Shown here: positions 23,370 to 33,839 of the stretch, piece after piece
Layout of the letters: each line of letters opens with the position of its first letter
How positions within the stretch are numbered: position 1 is the stretch's first letter
The notes under the pieces: model-generated
Seen by the model: the letters and a program-made list of their open reading frames with translations, nothing else
What the model was told of the DNA's origin: nothing
The model's database searches: none
Assembly (NCBI RefSeq): GCF_021869535.1
Contig: NW_026262581.1
Location: forward strand, 75,545,955-75,609,954
Direction: 5' to 3'
DNA from: Mytilus californianus
Lineage: Eukaryota; Mollusca; Bivalvia; Mytilida; Mytilidae
DNA: 64,000 nucleotides
Program-made: the position numbers and the translations under genes

Positions 23370-24061
23370 TCAACATGAATCAATTAACTAATGTCATGTT
23401 GAACATTACCACAATGCACTAAATCTTGTATCATTTCAATATTATCACTAGTAACTGGTGCAAAAAAAAAAAAAACAACAAAAAACCCAGACGTATTTTA
23501 TATGTAAGGTAGAAAGACAATAAAAATGAATCGTACAATAATAATTTTCTTATTTATTCCTGAAAGTTTAATTATACATGTATATATATTTAAACTGAGA
23601 GGGGAATTATTGCCATCCGCATTCATATTCGAGAAATATAGGATTTTCATTTCAGTAATTTAATAAATATATAATAGGGCAACAAACGTTCTTTGGTGAA
23701 AAATCAAGAAAAACTTATCGATAAAAATGAATGTGCAGTAATATCATACTTGTACATTTGTTCAAATTATCCTTCCCCGTTTACATCACTATTATTTGTG
23801 AATAAATGAACAGCTCGAGTGTATTTCTAAGATAAATCTTAAAGAATCAGAAAAGAAGTTTTAGGCAATGCTTCGTCTGAGATAATATATATATATATAT
23901 CAATTGTTAAAATGTCTCGTTGTTTCCAATTTTTTAGAAAGATTTTTAAGAGGGCGTTTGAACATCGGACATTCACGAATGTTCTAAGTCTGTTATTGAC
24001 TCAAAATAAACATTATATAGTATGTGTTATTTTGATTGTCTCATTTTTTGTTTAATTTCAG
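23370..24061 (+). other. Non-coding DNA upstream of the membrane-protein gene, ending in a probable 3' splice site
   Basis: No repeat is recognised. The last 30 bases are pyrimidine-rich (TCTCATTTTTTGTTTAATTT) and end in CAG with AG at 24060-24061. An upstream 5'UTR exon is therefore likely, but I could not place it. Confidence 0.4.
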
Positions 24062-24087
24062 TGCAAGTTTAAAATGAATATGCAATA

Positions 24088-25357
24088 ATGCAGTTTGGAA
24101 AAACAATATCTTTATGGACATATTTAATCAAAGTTGGTTATGTGGTGTGTTGGTCTACAGCAGGTAATGCATATAACATGAAAATGAAACATTCGACAAC
24201 TTTTTGTTGGCTTTATCCTGCAACCAGTCAATTATTGTACAAATAACTGGTACACAAACAAAAATTTTGATAAATTTGTACTTGTACAATTAAAATTCTG
24301 TTAATTCTTTCAGTTTGGGGTCCTCTTCGCGGTCCGCGTTTAAACTATGTCGATTTCCGAGTTTGAAAAATCTGAGACAACTATTTTGATTAAACAACTT
24401 CACCTTTAAAAAGTGTCAAGTGTTAACTGCAGGATAAAAACAATACATTAACATTGTCGGAAAATATAAAATTTATTTTTAAAAAATTCATGTTAAACAG
24501 ATCCGAACGCGTTCAGTATGAAGATTTCACAAATCCAGAAACCAATTGTCTCGGGCAAAGCCGATATTAAAATATTGCAGTATATATAGCTTCACAAATG
24601 CCAATGTATAAATCTCAATTTACGTAAATGAACGTAATATTCAAATTTCCAAGACACTCAGGACAAGAACGAACAAAAAAGGGATTAAAAATCTATATAA
24701 AAGGTGATGTCAATTATTAACCACAGATGGATATCAACCAAAGAATACAACACTATACAAAAAGATCCCAACAGCGTTCAATGTTTTTTAATCGCTCGTC
24801 GTATGTCGAACTCTAAGTGTAGTATAGTGACGTTTAGGTGTAGATGTCTATTTTGAGACATATGTTTAGCAACGGTCACCAGCCTATGAGATTTTAAACA
24901 TGTTTTATTTTCAATGAAAAAAAATCTCAGCACCTATGAACTGTATTAAATCTTAACCTTTTTTTCATTTTTCCTAACTTTTTTTGCAGGTAGTGCCAAT
25001 CAGGGTGATTTATCTGAAAATTTCACCACAGCGGACATATTTATATTATTGGTGGTTTCGTTATTTTGTGTGATAGCAGTCGTTTTTCTTCTTCTTACAT
25101 GTGGCATTTGTGATATTTCAAATGGCGAAGTCAGTGGTGAACTTCCTGTGGCAAGTCAGCAAAAAACAAAAACTGCAAAATATTACAGTTCTCCATCTCA
25201 CGACACACCGTGTGCTATGTCACCCAACATACCTCTGTCATACTCTTTAAATCCAAATATGTGCGACAATTTATCAAGCAGCCAAAGATCACAGGCTCAA
25301 GTTGCTGTTGACATCAATCATACGGACAACTCGAGCGATTTTGAAGGATTTAATTAA
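24088..25357 (+). CDS. Small single-pass type I membrane protein, two coding exons
   Basis: Proposed join 24088-24163 and 24990-25357, 147 residues. Exon 1 starts at ATG 24088; two upstream ATGs (24074, 24080) meet a stop at once. It encodes a signal-peptide-like N-terminus, MQFGKTISLWTYLIKVGYVV, then CWSTA. The donor is AG/GTAATG, and the acceptor follows a long T tract ending TTTTTGCAG. The phase-1 junction restores a Gly codon. Exon 2 gives a very short outer segment with one N-glycosylation site (NFT, about residue 36), and a hydrophobic helix at about 42-62 (IFILLVVSLFCVIAVVFLLL). An 80-residue polar tail follows, rich in Ser and Asn, with KYYSSPSHDTP and ending DNSSDFEGFN. I do not recognise the family. 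The almost absent ectodomain is odd: extracellular modules usually sit in phase-1 exons, so alternative ectodomain exons may exist or may have been lost. Confidence 0.65.
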
Positions 25358-25467
25358 AATAATGTTTTAGTTCTAGAGATAATTACAAAAGGATATCAAC
25401 AAAGTATTATCTTGCCATTTTCGGAAATATATGCAATAGAACTCTATAAATAGTATTTAAACGTTTG

Positions 25468-25473
25468 AATAAA
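25468..25473 (+). promoter_or_regulatory. Polyadenylation signal AATAAA
   Basis: A canonical hexamer lies 110 bp after the stop codon of the two-exon membrane-protein gene, a normal distance for a short 3'UTR. Confidence 0.5.
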
Positions 25474-25499
25474 AAGATTTCTTCTTTGAAATTATAAGA

Positions 25500-26180
25500 T
25501 ACGTCATTTCTCTTATAGTGAAGTATATAATAAAATAGAGAATGGAAATGAGGAATGTGTCAAAGAGACAACAACCCGACCAATGAGTAAAAAACAGCCG
25601 AAGGCCACCAATGGGTCTTCAACACAGCGAGAAAATCCCGCACCCGGAGCCGGACTTCAGCTGGCCCCTAAACAAAATTGTGTACTAGTTCAGTGAAAAT
25701 GGACGTCATACTAAACTCTTAAACATATACACGAATTAAAATTAAAAAACATACAAGACTAACAAAGGCCAGAGGCTCCTGACTTGGGACAGGCGCAAAA
25801 ATGCGGCGGGGTTAAACATGTTTAGTGAGATCTCAACCCTCCCGCTATACCTCTAGCCAATGTAGATTAAACAAACACACAGCAATACGCACAGTAAAAC
25901 TCAGTTTAAAAGAAGTCAGAGTCCGATGTTTATATTTCAGGTGGCATTGTTGAACTATAAAAATTTGTTTAAGTTGTATGACGGGCAACTCTGTCTATTT
26001 ATCAACCTCAGTAATATCTTTTGGAAAAAAATCTAGAAAAAAACGTATGCTTAAAAGTGCGTTTTTCCAATGACTTAATTTAATGTCATAAGGTCAAGCT
26101 GTACTTCAGATTTTAACTTTTTGTTTCATTTTGTAACTTTGTACATCAATCATAATGTCATAACTGGGAACTGAACGTAA
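25500..26180 (+). repeat. Local direct duplication, copy 1 (interrupted by an M1 element)
   Basis: The flanks ATAGTGAAGTATATAA (about 25515) and TTTATATTTCAGGTGGCATT (about 25929) are contiguous in copy 2 (27085-27120). Downstream, GGGCAACTC, AGTGCG, CCAATGACTT and GTCAAGCTGTACTTCAGATT also match copy 2. The M1 element at 25533-25928 inserted after the duplication or into one copy only. Confidence 0.7.
25533..25928 (-). mobile_element. 5'-truncated retroelement 3' end (family M1), about 396 bp
   Basis: On minus it ends at the shared M1 terminus. On plus it starts AGAGAATGGAAATGAGGAAT and runs through CCCGCACCCGGAGCCGGACT, CCTGACTTGGGACAGGCGCA and AACACACAGCAATACGCACA to AGTCCGATG. The copy at 27719-28705 continues beyond this point; here the match stops abruptly at duplication flank sequence. 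Confidence 0.85.
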
Positions 26181-27069
26181 TTACTAAAAGTATATCCAAG
26201 TAAAATTCTTTCAATTTATCCATTCTTTAAGGCATTCAAACATTGAATGTGTATAAGCTGTTTCATGTCCAGAAATATATTCGTCGTATTCCGAATAAAA
26301 AGTCATTATATGATGCTTCAATTCCATCGCGATAGTCAATTCAAAGAAATAGAGTCATCGTTTGACAAATCTATCATCTGAGTATCAAATGTCTGAAATA
26401 AATCAATAATTCTAATAATGAAATTATCTTGTTTTCACTTGACTTATTCTTCTTTCGATATGCGGTTTTCTTTTCCATCCTGTAAAATGAAGATAACAAG
26501 ATGGTGTAAAAAGAATAGAAAGGAAATGTCCAAAGTGCATAGTTCATTCATTCATTTTTTCGCTTAATACAAATATCACTAGTGATGAAAATTATAAGTA
26601 TGGACTGGACAAAAGAAAAGAATGAAAAGAAAAGAAAAAAGCTCTTGTCCAGTATTTAAAGCCAAGGCAAAAATGCACAGATTACAGTTTTGGCTAGTTT
26701 TTTTTTTTGCTTAAAAATTAAGAAAATAGCATTATATTTAAATTCATAAAGGAAAAGAAACTGGGTGGTGTACTTTTTTCTCCTTACTTAAACAGTAGAG
26801 CTAAGTACTTAAATTTTAACAATTTTGTTGGAGGTCCCCGTGGAGCAGAGGTAATATGAATCTACTGACATCACAATTATTCTGTGTTCACGCCTCACGG
26901 CCGGAGATGTAAAAAGGATTAACTATATTATATGTAACTTAACTTTTATTTTAATTTCTAAAAGACAACCAAATTCACATTCTGTGTCTAACTGCATCCT
27001 CTGTTTTGTTACATTGCCATCAAACCCCCATATCTCTTTTTACTGTCAATCGTGTATAAATATGTCTTT

Positions 27070-27720
27070 TGGAATTTTTTTTATAGTGAAGTATATAACC
27101 ATATTTATATTTTCAGGTGCCAATGTTGGACTGCAAAAAGTATGTGTCAAATATGTTTAAAGGGCAACTCACGGTCTATTTTAACTTTATTTTATTCTTC
27201 TGAGAAAAAAAATCTATAAAATCGTATGCCAAAAAGTGCGGCTTTTCAAATGACTTCAGTTGATGTCTTAGCAGTTCAGTATAAGTAAACAACCGCATAA
27301 ATGTCAAAAGAGGGGCGAAAGATACCAGAGGGACATTCAAACTCATAAATCGAAAATAAACTGACAACACCATGGCTAAAAAAGAAAAAGACAAACAGAC
27401 AAACAATAGTACACAAAGCACAACATAGAAAACTAAAGACTAAGTAACACGAACCCCACCAAAAACTGGGGGTGATCTTAGGTGCTCCGGAAGGGAAAGC
27501 AGATCCTGCTCCACATGTGGCACCCCCTCGTGTTGCTCATGTTAGTACAAACCCGGTAAATAGTCTAATTCGGTAGGTCAAATTCGTGAAAAGCGAACGG
27601 GATTGTAGTTACGACATTAGGAACATATCTGCTATAATATGTCAAGCTGTGCTTCAGATTTTTTATTTTTGTTTCATTTTGTAACTTTGTACTTCAAAGG
27701 TTTGTACGTAAGAATCATAA
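27070..27720 (+). repeat. Local direct duplication, copy 2 (interrupted by an M2 element)
   Basis: It matches 25500-26180 from ATAGTGAAGTATATAACC to the TTTTGTTTCATTTTGTAACT block near 27675. The match is split by the M2 repeat (27295-27625) and ends where the M1 copy begins. Confidence 0.7.
27295..27625 (-). mobile_element. Interspersed mussel repeat, family M2, copy 1
   Basis: It shares with 33192-33515 the plus-strand blocks GGGACATTCAAACTCATAAA, AGCAGATCCTGCTCCACATG, ACAAACCCGGTAAATAGTCT and AACGGGATTGTAGTTAC. On minus it ends at the block ATGAGTTTGAATGTCCCT, as do the other copies. This is probably a retroelement 3' region; no ORF is visible. Confidence 0.75.
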
Positions 27721-28705
27721 TAAAATTGAGAATGGAAATGGGGAATGTGTCAAAGAGACAACAATCCGACCAAAGAGCAGAAAACAGCCCAAGGCCACCA
27801 ATGGGTATTCAAGACAGCGAGAAAATCCCGCACCCGGAGGTGGGCTTCAGCTGGCCCCTAAACAAAAATGTGTACTAGTTCATTAAAATGGACGTCACAC
27901 TAAACTCCGAAACATATAAATGAACTAACATTAAAAAACATACAAGACTAACAAAGGCCAGAGGCTCCTGACTTGGGACAGGCGTACAAATGCGGCGGGG
28001 TTAAACATGTTTTGTGAGATCTCAACCCCCCCCCCCCCCCCTTTATACATCTAGCCAATGTAGAATAAACAAACACACAGCAATACGCACAGTAAAACTC
28101 AGTTTAAAAGAAGTCCGAGTCCGATGTCAGAATAGGTAACAGAAGAAACTAAGCAAAATGACAATGATACATAAATTAACAAAGGACTACTAGCAGTTAC
28201 TGACATGCCAGCTCCCGACCTCAATCAAACTGATTGAAAGATTATGTCTTCGTATGAAAATCCTGCAAAATCCCTTCCGTTAGGGGTTTAGTATCATCCC
28301 ATCATAAAATATATGAGAAGAACATAACCCGTATCCTTCCAACAACAGGTTTTAAAATAAATGTGTTTATTTCCGATGCAAAAACCCTATAAGTGAATCA
28401 ATATTAACTCCAAAATATGCCATCTTTAATGACCTGACAACAGTATCGTAAATATATCCCTTCTGAATAAGTCTGTTTAAAGGTTTGGTTAGCTTTTGAG
28501 GTGAATGACGAAATTTTTGTGCTTTGTATAGAATATTACCATAAAAGATTGGATGTGAAATAACTGTACGTACAAGATATCTGCATGTTGATTTATATTT
28601 ACGAATGATGTCCTTGTACCGATGATAAAATTTAGTAAATGTTTTGACTAGTTTGTGATATCGAAAACCCTGGTGTAATAATTTTTCAGTAATACAGAGA
28701 TTTCT
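27719..28705 (-). mobile_element. Longest M1 retroelement copy, with ORF end and 3'UTR
   Basis: Minus-strand order: a partial ORF from about 28705 to a stop at 28367-28369, then about 650 bp of 3'UTR to the M1 terminus near 27719. The 3'UTR contains all the sequence of the shorter M1 copies and a 16-base C run at 28026-28041. 5' truncated; see the ORF entry. Confidence 0.8.
28367..28705 (-). pseudogene. C-terminal fragment of a retroelement ORF (family M1)
   Basis: About 112 open codons with no initiator, reading RNLCITEKLLHQGFRYHKLV, then KTFTKFYHRYKDIIRKYKST, ISHPIFYGNILYKAQKFRH, and ending IDSLIGFLHRK with TAA. I recall closely similar C-termini in bivalve proteins annotated only as uncharacterised or RT-containing, so I take it as the tail of a retroelement polyprotein, class undetermined. 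A stop (TGA) lies just upstream of RNLC, which marks truncation or decay. It is missed by ATG-based ORF calling. It explains the M1 interspersed repeat as a 3'UTR. Confidence 0.65.
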
Positions 28706-30343
28706 TCACTTGGAACTCCAGAGCTGAATTCTGTTGACGTAAAGTTAGCGGGGGCGTTACTCTGTAGATGTTCGTAACATTTTTGCAAATTGCATCTCTA
28801 GACTCTATCAGGGAAGCAACATTCTTTTTCCAAAATAAACATGTTTACTTTAGTGACAGAAATGACTGTGCGATTAAAAGTCTCTGCGCTTCATACAAAA
28901 TGTGCATCGGCAACGCTTTAACATACCTTTAAAAGTTACAAAGAGAAGCACTTAATTCTTGAAAATATTGTTCAATCCAACCGTTTCTAAAACGAGGGAA
29001 AAATAATAATTCTTTGGAAGAAAACTCTATCAGTTATCAAATAACATTTTATTACATCATTATTGACATGGATCCTGTTTGCTATTAAAATACGCGTATT
29101 TTAAATTACGCGGAGGATCTCAATCAAACACAGGATATACCATTTATGACGTACAGTTATAATATTTTATCCAAAACAAGTATTGTCTGACAAAAATTCA
29201 GGTGACTTATGTATTAAAAGATGAGAAAAACATAAGTTTTATCTCATTATGATGTAATGGAATAATTCTGTGATTAGAAAATATAGATTCTTTAGATAAA
29301 CATGACTGATTCAATATGTTATATAAGAATAACGAATTATACTTACCAACATTGATGTTTTTGGATACATTAAATCATTACTTAAGGTGGATCATCGGTA
29401 TATATTTCCTCAGATAGAATTTTTTTTATACTTGTATAATTTTTTTTGCAATAAGAGTTATCTCCCCTTAAATGGCCAGTTGAAAAATTGATTGTAAAAA
29501 CATAAATATTTGGTTTTGTATACAAATTTTGAATAATGCAATGAATCACACATTTTTCTTTATACAAATAAGCAGTCTTACAGATAAATTGCAAATCTGT
29601 CTCAAAATTTGAAGATTTAGGCAAAGAACTATAGACCGATTGTGTACTGATATTGTACAATCCAAGATGGCGGTATACAGTGAATCTACCTTAATATGCA
29701 TTATCATATCGTTTTGAACGCCTATTGGCTTACATCCCGTCAATACTTAGTACTTATATTTGTCATCGCAAAAGCACATGCTTCTCTCAGCCTGTTTAAG
29801 ACTTCTTTTGTTTGCATGATGTGTATTGATTGATATTAAAGTCAAACTTGATTTATTTATTTTCTAGTTATAATGAGCCTGGAAATAGCTATCAGTAACT
29901 GCGATTACTTTGTGTTCTTTTGTCTTTGAATTTGTTTTAATGAACCTGCTTTCTGTCTATATATTTTTTTTTATCTCTCCCTGCGCCTAACCATAAATCT
30001 TGCAAGCGCAAATCTTCCAGTAAATCGTTTTTTTCTGAATTTTACGTGCTACATAGTAAGTACATGAAAGGATATTAGTCATGAAAAGAAAATTATTTCT
30101 CTGCTTAGTCATTTAATTACTTTTGATTAATGATATTTTCATCCTCTAACCAGAATGTTTGTCTGATATTTTCAATCAAAGCTGTGCTATGATACACTTA
30201 ATTTCATTACACTTTTACACTTTGGACTTTATAACTGTTGAAAGAATTATCAAGTATCATAAGCTGACACCTTGTTTCGTGGTGAACATCATTATGGCGG
30301 AAGAAAATGCTCAACTATTTTGTCGTCGGTCGCCTTGTTTCAA
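28706..30343. other. Unassigned intergenic DNA
   Basis: Contains a half-copy of the 15057 fold-back near 28890 and a TTAAGGGGAGATAACTCTTA-type phrase (minus sense) near 29450, which I recall from bivalve repeats. The minus-strand ORFs at 29382-29660 and 29546-29743 overlap it and have no other support. Confidence 0.4.
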
Positions 30344-32207
30344 TCACACTATAGAAATATTTTTCCATCTACCTCTGGTCCTAGCATCTGATATATACCA
30401 AACTAGTGTCAGAGTTATTATGATAAACAACAAGAACGTAAGCGATCCAGTTATAATCCCTGTTAACTCACCTCCAAACCTGAAATGAGTACATGTATAT
30501 AGATGGATTAAAGTTTAACTAGGTTTACACCCTCGTCCTTTGGTCTCTGGTGTATAGCTGTCTCATTGTAAATCATAACATCTCCTTATTTTTCATTATC
30601 GTTTGATGCGTTAATGATCTGCTTACCCTTCAGTAGCAACTGAGATAACACCCGAATTTTGGTGGGGTTCGTGTTGATCAATCTTTAGTTTTCTATGTTG
30701 TGTTTTGTAGAGGAAACGCGCGTCTAGCATACAAAATTTTACTCCTGGTATCTTTGATGATTTTATTAATGTTTGTCTTTTTGTCGTTTTTCGTTTTTTT
30801 TGCCATGGCATTGTTAGTTCGTTTTTGACTTATGAGTTTGACTATCATTTTGGTATCTTGTTTTTTTTTTTTAATTGCTTTATAAAAACAAGACCAACAC
30901 CGTCTCTGAAACTGCGGTGCATGTTGTTGTCTTGCAGGACAGTCTGGCTCATTAGTCTTCAATGTAGAGAAATAGATTGGAACATTTATAAGGTGCTATC
31001 CTTTCGGCTATTGTCAAAAGCGCAAGCAGTGAAATGGATGAGTATTGTGGTTACCATGGATGTTAAGAAAATTCTCATAGTAAAGAATGGCACATATATT
31101 TATAGAACTGAAAAAACTCATCAAAGATAACAGGTTGATAATTTGTGACGCCAGAGGAGCGTTTCGTTTTCATAAGACTCACCAGTGACGCTCGAATCGA
31201 AGTTGGAAGGTCAAAATCAAACACGAAGTTGAAGGTCATTTCAAGCCACAAATTCCAAAATAATGTGCGAAATACGACTAAGGCCACCTATGCCTGCGGG
31301 CAGAAAAACCTTAGCGTTTCGTTTAATTCAAGCCAAAATGTTATAAATAGAAAGTTTTTGGGAAAAAATATTGCCATATCAATGATAACTTATGGTGTTG
31401 ACTACTGGTCTGGTGATACCTTGAAGCCAGGATTAAAGCAGGATTTGTATGTTGTGTTGGGTTTGTCTCTTTGTTTTGTCTTTTTTGTAAGTATTGGAAT
31501 AAAGATATGATTGGGATATGGTATTCAGAGCCTCAATGGAGGCTTGAATAATGTATTCTCAAACTAAAAACTTGTTTCTCTTCTAAAGCACTAAAGCCTG
31601 ATACAACTTATCATAACACTAGAAGTATGTTGTGGAGGCTTCGTCTTTCATTGTTATCTGAATAAAATTATAATTGGGATATTAGGGCCTGAAGTACCTA
31701 GTAGGGAAACTGTTTGAGTTATAGATTATACACAAATTTCTAAAGCATTGAATGACAAAAATGACTAACTTGGATACATTGTAAACATTAAAATAACTCA
31801 AAGTTGTTTAAAATATGAGATGCACATTTGTAATCTGTGTGAAATTAGTGTGAAAGTTTGAATAATTCTATAACACATTTCTATAACACACTCTTTGATT
31901 TACGAATGACACAAACTAGGTATTGTACGTGATTCGGATGGACGGCGTGGTGCTTCTACTAATATACGATCATATACCTGCCACCGCATCTTGTGAAGCA
32001 GATTAAAAAAAAAAGATACATATGTAAAAATTATTATCGGTTTAAAGCATGAAGAAACCAACTAAATTTTTTCTCTTCTCCAGTCTTTTATTCTTTATTC
32101 TACTTACAATTCGTCTTCAGGGCAACAACTGTTTCCACAGCAACCAACTGGACAAGATTGTACAAATGTATACCTATCAAGGGAGCATGAAATCATTGGA
32201 GGAAGTT
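30344..32207 (-). CDS. Shisa-like six-cysteine single-pass membrane protein, partial (two 3' exons)
   Basis: Proposed exons on minus: 32207-32108 (acceptor TTACTTACAG) and 30479-30344 (acceptor CTCATTTCAG). The donor after the first is a consensus GTAAGT. The phases fit exactly: GAA TT joins G TTT GGA GGT, giving EDEL-FGGELTG. Exon 1 encodes PMISCSLDRYTFVQSCPVGC then CGNSCCPEDEL, six cysteines in the order C, C, CC, CC. Exon 2 encodes the membrane helix (GIITGSLTFLLFIIITLTLV) and a short tail WYISDARTRGRWKNISIV before TGA. A C-C-CC-CC cluster just before a single helix is the hallmark of Shisa-like/STMC6 adaptors, and unit A preserves both parts with conservative changes. The N-terminal signal exon was not found upstream. 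The acceptor of the first exon is the least certain point, and a longer cytoplasmic tail by further splicing is possible. Confidence 0.6.
30650..30852 (+). mobile_element. Mussel repeat M2, copy in plus orientation, interrupted by another repeat
   Basis: It starts CCCGAATTTTGGTGGGGTTC and ends TATGAGTTTGACTATCATTT, the M2 terminus. In the middle (about 30710-30770) sits GAAACGCGCGTCTAGCATAC, the start of a different repeat also seen at 42870. Confidence 0.6.
31075..31340 (-). repeat. Interspersed mussel repeat (GACGCTCGAATC family), copy 1
   Basis: It shares with 35380-35620 AGACTCACCAGTGACGCTCG, AATCRAAGTT and a CCTTAGYRTTTCG ending. The reverse complement of the same family appears at 42760-42915 and its counterparts in B and C. 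The ORF 31145-31510 lies over it. Confidence 0.7.
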
Positions 32208-33191
32208 CTGTAAGTAAACGCAGCTCTATCAGAGAAGAGGTACTACAATGAAGCACGGAATTGAATTGAAAACATAGATAACTAACCATCTATTATAATA
32301 CATTGCTTTAATATGTTTTAAGAAAAAAGTCCAATCCTGTGAAATTTTCTTAACATACTTCTTGTGCATTACGGCCATAATATTTATTTAAGCATTTTGT
32401 CTCTTAACGTTATCAGAGAGGAATCTATTTGTAGAAAAATGTTAAACTTGTGCCTTGAACCCACCTTTTTTTCTTAAAATGTCCTGTACCAAGTCATGCA
32501 GGAATATGGCAGTTGTTATCAACTTGTCAGGCTGTTTCTATGTATGTTGGCGTTTGTTTTTGTAGCAGTTCAGTGTTTCTGTAAGCTGGTTCTCGGCTGA
32601 CTACTACTCTTTGGTATTTTTATTGTCCTCTAAATTACACTTTTGTAAATTCACTGATTTTGATGTAGTAAAAAGTGTTATGTACTATCCAAAACACTAG
32701 ACCCCTCCCCCAGAGTTACCTACTCTGTGATAGGACATCCTGGTACAAAGTCAAGTTGAAGAGCAACGTAAAGAAGAAGAAAATCCAGCTTTCAATCTGT
32801 AAAATTTTTGGGGAAAAATAACTGCTTCATATTTTCTTTACACGACAAAATCATCGGAAAACAGTAAACTTTCCCCTTAAATTACACCGATTATATGCTT
32901 GATTTTACTTATTTTGGTTGCTCTTACTTGACCGAGTACCAGGATGTCTTACCACAGAAAAGTAACCTGTCGAAAAATTATATAATCCGGAGTCAAAAGT
33001 CAGTAATATGAAAATAGTCTATTGAGTCGAGGGCAATTGAAATGTAACTCTTCCTATGATTCAAATTTAAAACTGTTACCATCATAGTTAACGGTTGCCA
33101 TAAAACCAAAATTAAACAACTTTGTAAAATTGCCTGTTTAAACCATTAAAAACATAGTGTGCAAGTAATGTCACGATGTCTTACATTAGTT

Positions 33192-33515
33192 ATTCATCTA
33201 TGAAAGAGACAACATATACCAAAGGAACATTCAAACTCATAAGTAGAAAATAAAATGAAAACGTCATGCCAAAAAAAAAAACAAAAAACAAAACGACAAA
33301 CATCAGTATACAAAACACAACATAAAAAACTAAAATCTGAGCAACACCAACCCCGAAAAAAATTGTGGGTGCTCTTGAATGGTAAGCAAATCCTGCTCCA
33401 TATGTGGTATTTTTCGTGTTGTTCATGTAAGTACAAACTCGGTGATACGTCTAATTCGGTAGGTCACATTTGAGGAAAAGAGGACGGGATTGTGGTTACC
33501 TACGGTCACTCAACC
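33192..33515 (-). mobile_element. Mussel repeat M2, copy 3
   Basis: It matches 27295-27625 across its length, with plus-strand blocks GGAACATTCAAACTCATAAG, AGCAAATCCTGCTCCATATG and AGAGGACGGGATTGTGGTTA. The ORFs 33190-33436 on minus are repeat-derived. Confidence 0.75.
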
Positions 33516-33839
33516 CTTGTAGCAGCAACTTTCTATGAAGGAAATCATGATAAAAATTCAAGGTCTGGCATATATGATCAACTAGAAGATATGTACTCGA
33601 TATGCAGGAGCTGCTGGAATGTTGCTACATAGAAATGGTAAGTTCACAATTGGGAAACTGAAATCGTCTTTTATCGTAAAGTTTTGTTCTTAACCGACCC
33701 TTGTTGTCAATTTCTAGACGTAAGTCAAGATAAAAGGCAGACTTGTTCAACATAGTCACCACAATTTGAATTATTTAGTGTTTAGTGATGTAAAGTGTTT
33801 GTATTGGTTTAAATGTGGGTTTGTTACAGTAGCTTCCAA

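Noticed and set aside
22278-23378. 366-codon ORF, the second longest in the window
   Set aside because: It is wholly made of the 21-bp satellite, switches peptide repeat at a 2-base insertion, and is matched by equally open frames on the other strand.
29382-29743. Overlapping minus ORFs of 92 and 65 codons
   Set aside because: They overlap a repeat-like phrase, have no domain, and have no partner exon.
31145-31510. 121-codon plus ORF
   Set aside because: Its first half is the interspersed repeat also found at 35380; the rest has no recognisable feature.
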